Shown: positions 45,838-59,500, counted from the stretch's first letter. The stretch is 64,000 nucleotides of DNA from Saccharum officinarum (GCA_020631735.1 CM036209.1:8779451-8843450); one strand, 5' to 3'. The notes: generated by a model from the sequence alone, not told the origin. Numbers and translations are program-made.

Positions 45838-45905
45838 GTGTCAGTGTTGTGTAGTGGTAAAGGGAGTTACACGCGAGGGAGAGGTTGCGGGTTCGAATCC
45901 CACCG
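45838..45905 (+). other. tRNA-like segment inside CACTA element B
   Basis: gtgtagtggtaaaggg and cgggttcgaatccca are A-box- and B-box-like at tRNA spacing; the acceptor ends do not pair, so it is not called a tRNA gene. Confidence 0.5.
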
Positions 45906-46127
45906 GCCGCGTAGCACGGTCGGGGCCTCTCCCGGTAAAAATATTCTTTTTTGCATTTTTTTCGTTTCAAACTACTCGGTAAATAGACAAAAAGCACTTG
46001 TCAAAGAGGGCTTTACCGGCATTTTTTTTTTGCTGAGTGTTTGCCGGCACTTTTTTACCGAGTGTTACTCGGCACCCTTTGCCGAGTGTAATTGTGGTTG
46101 GCAAAGCGTGCGAATCCGGTAGGGAGA

Positions 46128-47565
46128 GAGGGTTGAAAACTTGAAATGGCAGGGAAGCTTTGCCGCAAAAGCAAATCGTTGCATGTTTTTATTTGCTTGG
46201 GTGTGGTCTCTCTCCTACGGCAGGGGTGAAAGGGAGCACTGGTCCTCCTTGACGTACTCCTCGTAGTTCCACTTCCAGAGTGAAAAGCTACCTGCTGCAT
46301 TTTGCCGAACAGGTGGCCGGCGTGCCCATGGCGGTAACAGCCTGCCTGAGAGGTGTTCAGATCGCGGGAGCAAGAAAGGCGCCAGTAGTCAGAATGCGGG
46401 CCGTTGAGGCAGGTGTCGGGTGGACGCGGAAGCCATAAGGCGGCGGCGGGAACTGGTCGTGGTCCTAGACTTCACCTGAAGAAATCGAGGCCGCAGGCCA
46501 GATGCTCAGCGTGTTTTGGTCTTTTCCTTGCCTTTCTTCCTCCTGAGCCATGGCAACGCACGGGAGGGGAGGACGCGGCTGAAGCAGCATAGTTTGGCCT
46601 TCTTGATGCCTCTGGAGGAACGATCGAGGGAAAGTGAAATGGATGGCTTGGAGATCATCGAGCTGTGTGAGCTCCGCTGAGAGCTTGGGCCGACGTGGTC
46701 AAATGAGAAGCTAGCAGAATCCATGGGCGGTGCAGAGAAGCTTCGAGTCTTTCAGATAGAGGCGACATGCGCTTGGAACTGGTGAGGGACACGGCGTCCG
46801 CTTGGTGTTGGGCATGAGGATGAAGATCGACTCTAGAAACTCTAGTTAGTGGTTCATGTGCATGCATGTTGATCAAAATCAAATGCACGAGGAAAGGAAA
46901 GGAGGCCACGTGGCCAAATGACGTGCAAGGTAGCTTGGTGCAAGTTTCGTCTTGTAGATAGAGAAGATACTAAAATGCAGCGAAAATATGGAGAAAAAAA
47001 ATCATATATGCTACAACTGATAAATATAGAAAAATCGACTTGTATCTGAACGTATTATGTCCCTTCGTAACCGACCTATGCCATCCAAGATCCCACACAA
47101 GCCTGAAAAATAGGCACTTCACTCCATCCAGACTAGATCCATCCCGTTTTCATCCATGGAAAAAAAGAGGATAAAAACTGCTGCCAGTGCCATACTGGTA
47201 GTACGTGTCTTTATTGTTGTTCTTCCGTCTGCTGAAGAAGCTGGCCGCATGATCAAGGTCGCTAGAAAGGGAACCGAAGCAGCAGGTAGCTCACCTATGG
47301 AGAAACACATACGCAAGTGCTTGGTTTTGGGCTTTCCGGCCACTCACCTGACTCGCTCGATTGGACAGGACAGTGGCCATCGACATCAGGGTCGATGGGC
47401 CCATGGATCGGTTCGAATTGCGTTAGGCTCTTGTCTGCCACTAGCTCGTCTCCTGCTGGCCTCATTGTGATTGATCCAAAACTAGCCAGATTATTAGATG
47501 AGTGATCGATCCCAAACACAAACGTCCGAGCTGACCAAGTTAGAGCTACATCATTAGGCCGGATT
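46128..47565. other. Unassigned sequence of mixed GC content
   Basis: Several short ORFs on both strands, none recognised. 47156-47470 (plus) is the longest, with a hydrophobic N-terminus, and is unsupported. Confidence 0.35.
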
Positions 47566-47597
47566 ATATTATCTATATCTATATCTATATCTATACC
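47566..47597 (+). repeat. (CTATAT)n short repeat
   Basis: tctatatctatatctatacc, similar to 41605-41625 where a Helitron 5' end is proposed. Confidence 0.6.
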
Positions 47598-47703
47598 TAA
47601 TAATAATATAATACAGAGGTAAAATTTCAGCCTATATTTTGGTACCCATTTTTTTGATTCATGAATGTAAAAAATATTTCTGATTATCTCTCTGTAACTC
47701 TCC

Positions 47704-47705
<2 letters not shown>

Positions 47706-47789
<84 letters not shown>
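47706..47789. repeat. (TA)n microsatellite
   Basis: About 42 uninterrupted TA units. Confidence 0.97.
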
Positions 47790-47792
<3 letters not shown>

Positions 47793-48347
47793 CTCCTTAA
47801 GCAGCTTGGATAGGTATGAATCTAGATCCTAATTCAACTAGATCTTTAAATCCTGAGTAACCTGGATAAGAATTCTAATCCTATCCTACTCTCTATATAG
47901 AACGAATCGTTTCTTCAAACCGTCTTTTTTCCCTTCCTAATACAATACGTCGGTCTCCCTATGGGCGCGTAAGTTCAGTTTTGTTTGTGTACATGGTGAG
48001 AGTCCGGATTTCAGTCTAGACGAGAATCCAGTTTGTATTAAGCTTTGGTTTGCGTGTTCGGAAATGTTTGCCAATCCAAAATAGTTTGAATAGGGACTTA
48101 ATACAAATCCAAATCCAAATACAAAAGACCCATCCTGTTTGTTTTTTCACGTTGGTTTCGGTCTGAGTCCTGGTACAGTGTCCATCGTAGCTTCTCTTTC
48201 TTCTTTCTCTGGTATTTTTTTCACACTAGTGGACATGCACATGTTTATAAATATCATATCATGTTCATTTGTAATGTGACTATTAAGATAAGGAGCATAG
48301 TCATGTTAGGTAACAATTTTTTGTGATATTTTAATTTTTAAGGCTAC
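47790..48347. other. Unassigned AT-rich sequence
   Basis: No gene or repeat recognised up to the flank of element 2. Confidence 0.4.
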
Positions 48348-48352
48348 CAGTA

Positions 48353-49994
48353 TGAAAGGATCAAGATGCCCAAGAGGGTGGGTGAATTGGGCTTTTCTAA
48401 AAATTAATTACAAGAATTAAATCCTACAAGCCAAACTTCACCCCTAGTGCCTACTAGTGTTCCTTGTGATTCTACCGATAAAAGTTTTGTATCCTAAGTT
48501 CCAATCCTAGACTAGCATGGCAATTCTAGGAAAGTAAACAAGCAATGAAATTAATGCACGAAAGTAAATGCTTGAAAGTAAGGGTTAGGAACACGGCGAT
48601 GTTTTGCCGAGGTATCGGAGAGTCACCACTCCCCACTAGTCCTCGTTGGAGCACCCGCGCAAGGGTGTAGCTCCTCCTTGATCTGCGCAAGGATCAAGTG
48701 CTCTCTACGGGTTAATTCTTCGACACTCTGTCGTGGCGAATCACCCAAAACCGCTCACAACTTGAGTTGAGTCACCCACAATCTCGTCGGATGATCACCA
48801 AACTCCCAATCACCACCAAACCGTCTAGGCGATGGCGATCACCAAGAGTAACAAGCTAGAACTCTCACTTGACCACAACAAGTCTAATGAGAAGATGAAT
48901 GTACACTTGCTATACTCTTGTCACTAGTGAGGAATCACAAATTTTGATTCTCAAATCACTATCCTCACTAGGGTTCTTGCACTCCCTTGCACTCCAAAGG
49001 TATTTCTCAACTGAACAAATGAGCAAGAGACCTCTAAAAGAGGTGGATGGGATGTATTTATACACCCCTCAGATAAATCCAACCGTTATCTATCGAAACA
49101 GCAAAACGCGCACTGACCGGACGCGCCGGTCGACATGACCGGACGCGCCGGTCAAGTGTAACAGTCGGAAAACGAAAGTTACACTGAGTGACCGGACGCG
49201 CCGATCTGAGATGACCGGACGCGCCGATCAAAGATGACCGGACGCGCCGATCAGGGATGACCGGACTCGTCCGATCATGCAAGACCCTTACTGGAAACTG
49301 ATCTGACGCTCGACCGCGTCCGATCATAGATGACCGGACGCATCAGGTCAGCTCGGGACCTTACTGGAACGTGACCGGACGCGCCAATCACTTCACAGTC
49401 ACGTCCGATTACACTGTTTACCCTCTGGAACACGTGTCAGACTGACCACCGCGTCCGGTCCTCTCAAGGACCACGTCCGGTCGATCAGTTAAACCTGCAC
49501 TGTCTTGTTAGTACTGACCGGACGCGTCCGGTCATGACCAGGACCGCGTCTGGTCATGGGTAAACTGCTCAAACGACTTCTAAACGCGACGCAACTTGAA
49601 CCAAGTTGCTTCCAACTGAACTCTGAGCTTTTCTTGAGCTACCTAGTGCTAAGTTTGACAAGTGTGCACCACACCTAAACAGAAGACTCACCTAAGTCAA
49701 GCTACTCGCTCATACCCCCTTTATAGTACAGTCAAAGGAAGAAACAAAGATCCTAACGACTATTCTAGATTTAACTCAACACCTTGACATCAGGAACTAA
49801 CCGTCCTTAATCTTGTCGATGATCCTTTGAAAACCAAAACAATTTCCTTCAAGGGACATGAATACCATATTGCCCAAAGCAGTTATCATCTCCATGACCT
49901 AACTTACCAACGTTTCTGCAAAACACACGTTAGTCATGGTAATAATGCGTTGTCATCAATTGCCGAAACCAACACCGGGGCCTAGATGCTTTCA
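48353..49994 (-). repeat. 3' LTR of element 2
   Basis: 1,642 bp. Plus-strand ends tgaaaggatcaagatgcc and ctagatgctttca. The TATA box (minus) is at 49062-49055 and the CCGGACGC palindrome cluster at 49110-49560, upstream on the minus strand. Confidence 0.88.
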
Positions 49995-50412
49995 ATCTCC
50001 CTCTTTTTGGTGATTGATGATAACACTTAGATTCAGAAGATATGAGTTGAGGTTTTCGATCGTGCTTGGTTCACATAAGTATAGAGCTGTAAGCACAAGG
50101 GGTTAGACATTGCTTATGTGTTCCAAGCCAACTGAGTGTACTCATAAGATAAAACATGAAGAGTTAGTACACATAAAACATAGCTCATATAAAATCGGAG
50201 TAAGGCACGGAAGCACAACCTTATGAGCTAAACACCATTAAGTGACATAATTATTAAGACATAGTCTCACAAACTCAAAGTCACACAATGCAGGGCGAGA
50301 AAATAAACATGATGCATGAATGTAGCACACAAGAAAAACAAAACCCTCTATCAACACTCCCCCTGAATCTATGCTCTCTCTCCCCCTTTGGCATCAACCG
50401 CCAAAAACTAAT

Positions 50413-52822
50413 CTAAGGATCTGACAGGGGAACAGAAGCTGTCGTGTCAGGTGCCGAGGAGCGCGGAGTGATCACGAACTGTGAAGTGTTCTCCTCAGAC
50501 TCTGAACTGTCAGGCTGACCCTCGGTAGATGGATGTGGCAGTGAAGTTGTCTGGGTCTGTAGAGGAGGTGCAGCAACTGAAGGTGTAGAAGCAACTATAG
50601 GATCAATCACTGTCGCCTGAGCCTGAAAGACTCCAAGAGTGGGAAGATCTGTAGATGCAACTGAAGATGGCAGAGTGTCTGTAGTGGTGACCCCTGTCAC
50701 TAGAAATGCAGCAGTCTCTAAAGCCGACATGTCGGAGGTAGTCACAAAGGTAGAATACGACGGTGTCGGCTATCCAGTCAGCTCACTGTATGTGGCACTA
50801 AAGTCAGGGAATGCAGTGCTTGAGAGGAGGTGAGGTCCCAGCTAAGCTGGTGGAGTGAATCCTGTCTGGATAGGAGTGTAGCTCAGAGACTGAAACGTTT
50901 GCGGTACCTGCTGCTGGGGGAGGTGTACTGAAAGCTCGGCTGCCCCTGACTCTGAGGTCCACTGGACTATAAGGCTGGAGTCAGGACAGACGGTGGTGGC
51001 GGTACACCCACAGTGACAAGATGGCGCAGGAGCTCTATGTACTGCTGCTGAGTGGCTGCCTGCTGCCTCTGCATCTCGAACTGCTGTCGCTGGAACTCGA
51101 GCTGCTGCCTCTAGAGCTCGTCCTGGCGAGCCTGAATCTGAGCGAATTCTGCAGCTGAATCCTGAGCCTGTCGCTGCATCTGGATCTCCTGTCTCTCCTG
51201 GGCCTGGGTCAACCTCTCAAGTATAGCCACCATGGCTGGATCTGAGCGGGAGGCTGAGCCAGAGCCACCGGCCTCATGGTCGTGAGGCCAAGGAGAGCGG
51301 TACCGGGGGATGGGCTGATAAACCTCATCTGTGCTGTCAGTGGCCACATCCTCAGCTTGATCAGCTGGCTAAGCATCTAGATCTGCGAGCTCTGCCTCGG
51401 CAACACCCTCAACGGTCTTGTCCTGCTCAACAGCTGTCTCCGGTACCTCTAGCCTCTGACGCTGTCCTGGGATAGGTGTCTGCTCTCTGGTAACTGATGT
51501 CAACAGCTGGCGGATGTCATACTCTGGAAAGGCTGTGGTGGTGTCAGAAATTTCTGCTCTAATCTCTGCAGGCAACTCACAGGCAGACCTAATGATGAAG
51601 CAAATCCAGTGAGCATATGATAGCTGCCTGTGACCCTTGAAGCCCTCTGCCAAGGTGTCCTCCATCTTACAAAGCATCAGATCCCAAAGGTCAAACAGGG
51701 TCTGTGAGACGAGGTGATGTACAACCCACAGCTGCATGCGAGTCAGGCCCTCTCTGTATCCAAGCCTCAGAAGAAGTGTCCTCCTCACTATAGCATCGAG
51801 GACCCTTGCTATGGGTTTCAGGCTGGCTGGTGTGCGTCGAGACCCCTCGCCAAAAGGCTCACGGAAATAGGGTCGAATCATGTCTGTAGGGGGCACTGTC
51901 CCACCGTGAGGGCGTCTCGGAGGAGCAGTCTATCCGAAGCACAGCTGATGAATCTTTGTCTCTAAAGCAGGGAGTCTGAGAATCTCCCGTACCCTGGTGC
52001 TGTATAATCTGCGGTCACGACCTCTGAAAGCAAAGTGAATGAACTGATGTGCTGGGTCAATCCACAGTGAGGAGTAAAACTCTCTGACCGAGGTCCCGCA
52101 GTATGCTCCAGTCCATCCAAGAAGATCTGATAGTCCATGCAGAAAGGACAGATGCGGACGAAGCTGCTCACCAACCACCTCAACTAAGGCCTCCAGTCGA
52201 CAGACTCTCTGTGGTCTGAAAGCAATCCCGCTATCAACATAGGCCCTATAGAAGTCCTCGTGTAGAGGAGTGTAGAAACCCTCTGACGCCCGGGGATCTC
52301 GCTGAGGTGGGAACCACCGAGTGACCTCAACAAATCTGAGGGCCTAGACATGTCTGGTTGTAGCACCCCTGAGGGCAAAGTTCTCAACAGGGGGTGACCT
52401 CTAGCCCTAGGAGGTGGACGACCTCCACGACGCTGACCCTCTAGACAGGGAGTGACCTGAGCTCACGTACGTCCTGAGCGACGACGCTGTGGAGTCTAAA
52501 CTGTCTGCTCCTTAGTCTCCTCTGGATCCTCTGTAGGCTGCTCTGCAGGGGCATCCACTGTCTCCTCTGTGGCCTCTGTACCGAGTTGTTGACCTTCAAG
52601 GTGAAAGCGACTCTTGCCAATACGAATACCACTGCTCCTGCCACCTCTCTTTGCTGCCTCTGCTGCATCTGCGACTGCCTAAGCTACCTCTGCCTCTGTA
52701 AGAGTTCTCTTTCTTTTCTTGGCAGCAATCTTTACTCGCTTCCCGCGAGCTACCTCTGTCCTCCTAGGGGGACTATCATCCCCATCACTAGGTGCCCCAC
52801 CAGCGCTCTTGCAACGAACCAT
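50413..52822 (-). pseudogene. ORF3 of element 2, interrupted mainly by TAG codons
   Basis: Homologue of the element 1 ORF3, read on the minus strand from ATG 52822 (MVRCKSAGGAPSDGDD). The same regions appear in order: basic N-terminus, acidic spacer, the globular region with VREFYSSLWIDP (about 52060) and SYAHWICFIIRS (about 51600), acidic linker, Gln-rich coiled coil (about 51230-51030), Ser/Thr/Pro tail ending SVPLSDP at 50413. Interruptions: TAG at about 52681, 52498, 52346, 51932, 51371, 51113, 50969, 50844 and 50772 and a TGA at about 52465, with at least one frameshift (near 52395) and possible further ones in the tail. Eight of the TAGs align with Gln codons of element 1. Function unknown; no membrane segment seen. 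Confidence 0.75.
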
Positions 52823-52941
52823 ACTGACAAGTGGCTGTACTGAGACAAACTGGAAAGTAGCAGATGATGTACTGACACTCGTGAGGCTTGGCCTCGGATT
52901 CACAACCGATCACCTGACACACTCAGCACTGACAGGACAAA

Positions 52942-53057
52942 CTGAAACGATAGAATAGATGGATCTACTATAAGCAACATATATTATCTAAAAGATAAGT
53001 GAGATCCTAATAAGAGCAAGCATGTAAGGTAAGATGTGAACGGACTGCGATAGCTAC
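52942..53057 (-). other. Predicted leader intron of element 2 ORF3
   Basis: Minus-strand donor gtcgag|gtagct (exon ends at 53058) and acceptor cgtttcag (exon resumes at 52941), 116 nt. Same place and signals as 11935-12045. Confidence 0.6.
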
Positions 53058-53514
53058 CTCGACGAGCGAAGATCCGATGAGCAGAAGACGATCTCAACGC
53101 GCTAGGGTTACCCGGAGACGGCGATCGAAACCCTGGAGTATCGAGAGATCGACGATTGAATTATTAATTCACCAGAAAATCGACGGTAAACCCTAATCCA
53201 AGGAAAAGATGTCACCTTGCGGAGACGGAGACGATCGTAGAGACGGAGACGATCGTGGAGACGAAAATCTCGTGAAAAGCCTTGGCGAACAGATCGGGTC
53301 GCTAGGGTTAGGGTTTTCGTGATGGTGGGCGAGGACAGCGGAGCTAGGCACGCGCGCGGTAGGGAGAGACCACAAGGGGTGAAGCTAGGGCTAGGGCGTG
53401 GGACTTCTCTGGGGGCTCCGGTGGCGTGGCTGCGGCGGTGGAGCGGCGAGGTCGCGGTGGCGGCTGTGGACGCACTGCGGAGGCTGGGCTGCACGGCGCG
53501 GGCGCGGGCGCGGG

Positions 53515-55486
53515 TGTAAGGTCCAAAAAGGCTAGAGGGGGGGTGAATAGCCTAATTAAAACTTCTACAAGAATTACTTAACCACGAGTTAGTACGAAAG
53601 GTGGCGAAGCAAAAGCACTAGCTCTAACTAATTAAGCAAGCCACCTACACAAGTCTAGTACAAGGCTATTCACTAAACACAACAACAACTATAAGCTAGA
53701 AACAAGAAGTAATACGAGAGAAGAGCTTTGATTGATTATACCGCCGTGTAGAGATGAGATGTACCAATCAATCAATCAATCACACAAGAGAAATCCTCGG
53801 GAAGAGAATGACACAAGAATTTATCCCGAGGTTCACTTGCTTCCCGGCAAGCTACTCCCCGTTGTGGCGATACACCCACTTGTCGGTTCGCGAGCTAATC
53901 GACTATCAAGAGTCGAGCCCTCGGCGGGCGCCGCACAACCACACACAAGATGGGGATCCTCCAAGCCACGAGCTCCACTAGAGTATCCAATTCACGAACT
54001 CCCACGGGGAAGGATCAAGAACCCCTTACAACACTTGGTGAAGGCTCCAACAATCTCCAATTGCGAGCTCAATCACCTCCGCTGCTCCAAGCCGTCTACC
54101 GTGTCGGGAAACACGGAAGAGTAACAAGAAATCCGCAGCAACTCGAAGATCAAGTGCCTCTAGAATGCAACTCTCAAGCAATGCACTTGAATCTCACTCA
54201 ATCTCACTCAAGATATGCAACTAATCAAAGAGATGAGTGGAGGGGTTGTTCTCTAGCTCAAAGTATGTCTCTATATCTCAAAATGTGCAAGAGTTGCCCT
54301 CAAACCCCGGCCAACCTCTATTTATAACGAAGGGGTACGCAGCTAGCCGTTACAGACGACGCAGCGAAAAATGCGCTGACCGGACGCTCCGGTCAGGGTG
54401 ACCGGACGCGTTCAACCGAGTGACCGGACGCGACAGTGCCAGCGTCCGGTCGCGTTCTAGTAAGCTCCAGCTGCGACCGGACGCGTCCGATCGCACGTGA
54501 CCGGACGCGCCGCGCGTCCGATCGTCACTCCGCCTCGCTCTGCCCCTCTGGACGCCTGACCGGACGCTCCGGCTACGTGAGGGACCGGACGCGTTGGTCG
54601 AGCGCTCTGGTTCGCTCAGGAGAACTGACCGGACGCGCTGTTGAACTGACCGGACGCCATAGTGCCAACGTCCGATTAGAGTCCAGTAAGCTCTCTGGAT
54701 GACCGGACGCATCCGGTCGTCAGTGACCGGACGCGCTGCGCGTCCGATCATCGAACTAAAAACCGCGCAGACGCTGAACACTGACCGGACGCGTCTGGTC
54801 ATACCGTGACCGCGTCCGGTGCAGCGTCCGGTCACCACAGTGACCTCCGTTCGCCTCCGTTTTTTTCCGACTTCCAGCGCAAAAGAAAATAGGCAATTCA
54901 CTTCTCCAAAAAAATGCCGAATCCCGCCTCGCAAGCTCGGCGGGAGGGAGAGAGGAACCCAAACCCCTCTCTACCGCTTGAACTCCACCGCCTTCGCAAA
55001 TGTGCTAACACCACCAAGTGTACACCACCATGTGCATGTGTGTTAGCATTTCACAATCATTTTCCAAGGCGTTATGTTAGCTCTTTACTAGATCCTAATG
55101 CATATGCTCAAGACATTGATCTAGTGGCACTTGATTTCCGAGCTAACCGTGATTGCCCCTCTTGATAGTCGGCTATGTATCCTAAATCCGGTCAATCACT
55201 TCTCTACTCATCTTAGACCGGCAAAAGGAAAACCCTATGGTTATACCTTTGCCTTGCGCTCTTAGATCCTTCTCTTTCACTTGATCATCATGTCCTTCAT
55301 TTTATGTGCATCTCCACCATGATCATCATTTCATGTCCATGCACCATCTCTTTGTGATCTTGTGGCCACCACTCCTTGCCACATACACCTTCATCACATG
55401 TGTTGCTTATGCCTAACTTAAAACACTTAACACATGGCATTAGCAACTTGGTGTCATTGATTACCAAAACCAAACTTGGGCTTTCA
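53515..55486 (-). repeat. 3' LTR of element 3
   Basis: 1,972 bp. Plus-strand ends tgtaaggtccaaaaag and cttgggctttca. TATA box (minus) at 54326-54319; CCGGACGC palindrome cluster at 54378-54835. Confidence 0.93.
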
Positions 55487-56575
55487 ATCTCCCCCTTTTT
55501 GGTAATTGATGACAACCATCACAAAGATATGAAATGAAATCAATTTTCAATTTCGATAGTATTAGCTCCCCCTACATATGTGCTTCCATGAGTTTGGTTC
55601 AATTGTGCACATATGTATGGATTTGAATTTTGGGAGAGTTACTACTATCAAATTGATGCTAAGGTATATAGAATGGACCTTTGAAGCGTGATACCAATCG
55701 GAGTTGCCTTTATATACCATCCTTAGCATCGAAGTAGCTAGACACCACTTGTAATACATCACTTGTAAAGATCACAAACACTAAAGTACTTTGTGAGATC
55801 AACATTAAAAGCAAAGGTGTCTAGATACCACATGTAAAGCTACTCTTAACAAAACATCATTCAAGTTCTATATCTAACATACACCATTCAATCATGAATA
55901 TCGAAATTAAACTTTGCAATGCAACATTTCATCATGTTAATGCACATACAAATGCAACAAATAATCCATGAGCTTGCTCCCCCTACTTATGTGCTCAAAT
56001 TTAATTTCTCTCCTCCTCACTATATCTTTTCTCTCTCTTTGTGACTTTTCTATCTTTGTGCTTTCTCTCTCCCTTTTTATATCTTTCTTGCTCTTTGCAA
56101 TATATTTGTGACTTTTCTCTCCCCCTTTGTCAACAATCACCAAAAAGGTGCCAATTTTAGTGAGAGATAAGTCAATCAATTATGAGGGAGTCCAAATTAT
56201 GGTTCAATCTAGATCACTTGCCTAGAATATGTAATTCGGTTTGATCCAAGGACAAGCTTTTTCACACCTCATAAAGTATAAGGGTTATCTTGACCATGTT
56301 GAATTACACATCATGAGCTCGTTTACTAGATTTAACACTAGGTTTGCAAGCCCACAAACATGTCATATGCTACCACTAGATCAAACAAACATAGAAGCAA
56401 TAGTGGTACCATATATACATCAAAATCATTTGATTTTCATGAATGAGCCTATTTGTCATGCAAATATGTCTATATGTTCTAACCATGTCCTTAGCAAAGT
56501 ATGAATGATATGCCAAACAACTTTACCTTGCTATGTTGGAGGAGAGGCATGTCATATAAAAATGTGGGGGTGCAC
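55487..56575 (-). other. 3' untranslated region of element 3 with several polypurine tracts
   Basis: The LTR-adjacent tract (minus strand aaaaagggggagat) and further gggggag runs at about 55567-55573, 55977-55983 and 56117-56124. No ORF. Confidence 0.65.
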
Positions 56576-59500
56576 TCATTTCAAGTTGGAGAAGTCAAGT
56601 ATGTTCAATTCATTCTTCAACTTGTAAAATCTCTTTTCATCAAGTGGCTTTGTAAAAATGTCGGCTAGTTGATCTTCGGTGCCAATGCTCTCAATGCTAA
56701 TATCACCCTTTTGTTGATGGTCTCTTATGAAGTGATGCCTTATGTCAATGTGCTTGGTTCTTGAATGTTGAACCGGATTTTGAGTCATCTTGATAGCACT
56801 TTCATTATCACAAAACAAAGGCACATTCTTGTATTTGATTCCAAAGTCATTCAAGGTGGCTTTCATCCAAAGCAATTGTGCACAACAACTACCGGCACTA
56901 ATGTATTCGGCCTCGACAGTAGATAGTGCAACACTATTTTGTTTCTTTGATGACCATGAAACAAGAGACCTTCCAAGCAATTGACAAGTGCCACTTGTGC
57001 TCATTCTATCAATCTTGCATCCACCATAGTCAGAGTCCGAATATCCAATCAACTCAAAGTTAGACCCCTTGGGATACCATAATCCAACATCATGAGTGCC
57101 CTTGAGATATCTCAATATTCTCTTGGTTGCTTTCAAGTGACTTTCTCTAGGTGAAGCTTGATATCTTGCACACTTGCACACACTAAACATCACATCCGGC
57201 CTAGAAGTGGTGACATAGAGCAAACTTCCAATCATAGACCGGTATTGCTTTTGATCTACCATGTTTCCACTATCATCAATACCCAATTGATCATTTGTGC
57301 CCATTGGTGTACTCATTGGCTTAGCATCTTGCAATCCAAACTTCTTGATCATGTCCTTGATGTACTTGCCTTGACTTACAAAAGTGCCATTCTTCATTTG
57401 CTTGATTTGAAGTCCAAGGAAGTAACTAAGCTCTCCAATCATAGACATCTCAAACTCATTAGCCATCATATTTCCAAACTCTTCACAAAAGTCTTGGTTA
57501 GTTGATCCAAAGATAATGTCATCCACATAGATTTGCAACACAAACAAGTCATTTCCAAGCTTCTTGGTGAAGAGAGTGGTGTCAACCTTTCCCATCTTGA
57601 ACCCTTTAGAGAGGAGAAAATCCCTCAACCTCTCATACCATGCTCTAGGTGCTTGCTTCAAACCATACAATGCCTTCTTTAGCTTGTAAACATGGTTGGG
57701 CTTCTTATCATCTTCAAAACCGGGAGGTTGCTCAACATAAACTTCTTCATTGATGTAGCCATTGAGAAATGCACTCTTGATATCCATTTGATAGAGCTTG
57801 ATGTTGTGTGCACAAGCATATGCTAATAAAATTCTAATTGCTTCCAATCTTGCAACCGGTGCATATGTCTCTCCAAAGTCAAGACCCTCAACTTGAGTGT
57901 ATCCTTGTGCTACTAATCTTGCTTTGTTTCTTACAACCATGCCATCTTGATCTTGCTTGTTTCTAAAGACCCACTTAGTGCCAATCACATTGTAGTTCTT
58001 TGGCCTCTCAACAAGTTTCCAAACTTGATTTCTAGCAAAGTTGTTTAGTTCTTCATGCATGGCATTTACCCACTCGGAATCTTTCAATGCATCTTCTATC
58101 TTCTTTGGTTCTTCTAATGAGAGAAATGAGTAATGCTCACAAAATGATGCTAATCTTGATCTAGTTTGAACACCACTTTGAATTCCACCAATGATTTGGT
58201 CCAATGGATGATCTCTTGCAATACTAGTAGGTTGGAGTATTGGGAGTTGATTGCTTCCACTTGTTTGACCTTGAACTTGAGCTTCATCATGAGAACCACT
58301 AGAGCTTGCTTGATTTGTATCAATTTGCACACTTTGGTTGATCACATGAATATCATCATCATCAACTTGCATCGGCCTTATATCACCAATGTCCATGTTC
58401 TTCATTACATTTGACAATTGATCTCCTCTCACATCATCAAGGTTCTGAGCTTCATTTTGAGACCCTTGGGTTTCATCAAACTCAACATCATGAACTTCTT
58501 CCAAGGTGCCATTTGTGAGATTCCAAACTCTATATGATTTGCTTGTGGTAGAATAACCAAGTAAGATCCCTTCATCACATTTCTTTTCAAACTTGCTCAA
58601 CCTAGTTCCTTTCTTGAGAATATAGCATTTGCAACCAAACACTCTAAAGTATGCAATGTTGGGCTTTCTTCCATTCAATAGTTCATATGGTGTCTTTCCA
58701 AGCTTCCTATGGCAATAGAGACGGTTACTACAATAGCAAGCCGTGTTGATAGCTTCACTCCAAAATGAATGACTAACATTGTATTCACTAGGCATTGATC
58801 TAGCCATATCAATCAAGGTTCTATTTTTCCTTTCAACTACACCATTTGATTGAGGAGTGTATGTTGGTGAGAATTGATGCCCAATACCAAGATCATCACA
58901 CAAATCTTCAATTCTTGTGTTCTTGAACTCACTACCATTGTCACTTCTAATCTTCTTGATGGTGATTTCAAACTCATTTTGCACTCTCTTGACAAAAGAC
59001 TTGAATAGATCATAAACATCACTCTTGTCATAAAGAAAGAGCACCCAAGTGTATCTAGTGTAGTCATCCACAATCACAAAACCATACTTGTTGCCACCAA
59101 TGCTAGTGTATGTTGTTGGCCCAAACAAGTCCATGTGCAATAGCTCAAATGCTTTGATGTGCTCATTTCACTTTTACTAGGATGTGAATTTCCAACTTGT
59201 TTGCCGGCTTGACAAGCACTACATAGTTTATCCTTCTCAAAGGTGACATCCTTCAATCCTCTAACTAAGTCATGCCTCAAAAGTTTGTTCAATTGTTTCA
59301 TTCCAACATGACCAAGCCTTCTATGCCATAACCAACCCATACTAGATTTACTAAGCAAGCATGATGTCAATTGTGTCTCACTATCATTGAAGTCAACCAA
59401 GTATAAGCTACCATGTCTAAATCCTTTGAATATCAAGTTTGATCCATCAACACTTATGACTTCAACATCATCACTACAAAATATGCACTTGAAGCCAAGA

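Larger units (their letters stand above)
44796..46124. mobile_element. Non-autonomous CACTA element B (1,329 bp, TSD AGA)
   Basis: Left terminus cactacctgaaatcgg; right terminus cgaatccggtaggg, its imperfect inverse. AGA on both sides (44793-44795, 46125-46127). Subterminal repeats are tttgccgagtgtt / cactcggcaaag (44840-45000, 45975-46100), the well-known grass CACTA type. The interior is the inverse of the module found in element A. No transposase. Confidence 0.8.
48353..53514 (-). mobile_element. Element 2: partial Sirevirus, 3' LTR and ORF3 region
   Basis: Minus-strand relative of element 1. It has a 3' LTR (48353-49994), polypurine tracts (about 49995-50010 and 50355-50395), ORF3 (52822-50413), the leader intron and GC-rich leader up to 53514, where element 3 is inserted. 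The LTR is clearly diverged from that of element 1. Its gag, pol and 5' LTR should lie beyond element 3, but the sequence after gap 2 does not contain them. Confidence 0.88.

Noticed and set aside
45838..45905. Functional tRNA gene
   Set aside because: The outer ends do not form an acceptor stem and the segment is part of a repeated CACTA module.
47156..47470. 104-codon ORF with a hydrophobic start
   Set aside because: No family recognised, no splice or promoter support, and overlapping frames of similar length on the other strand.
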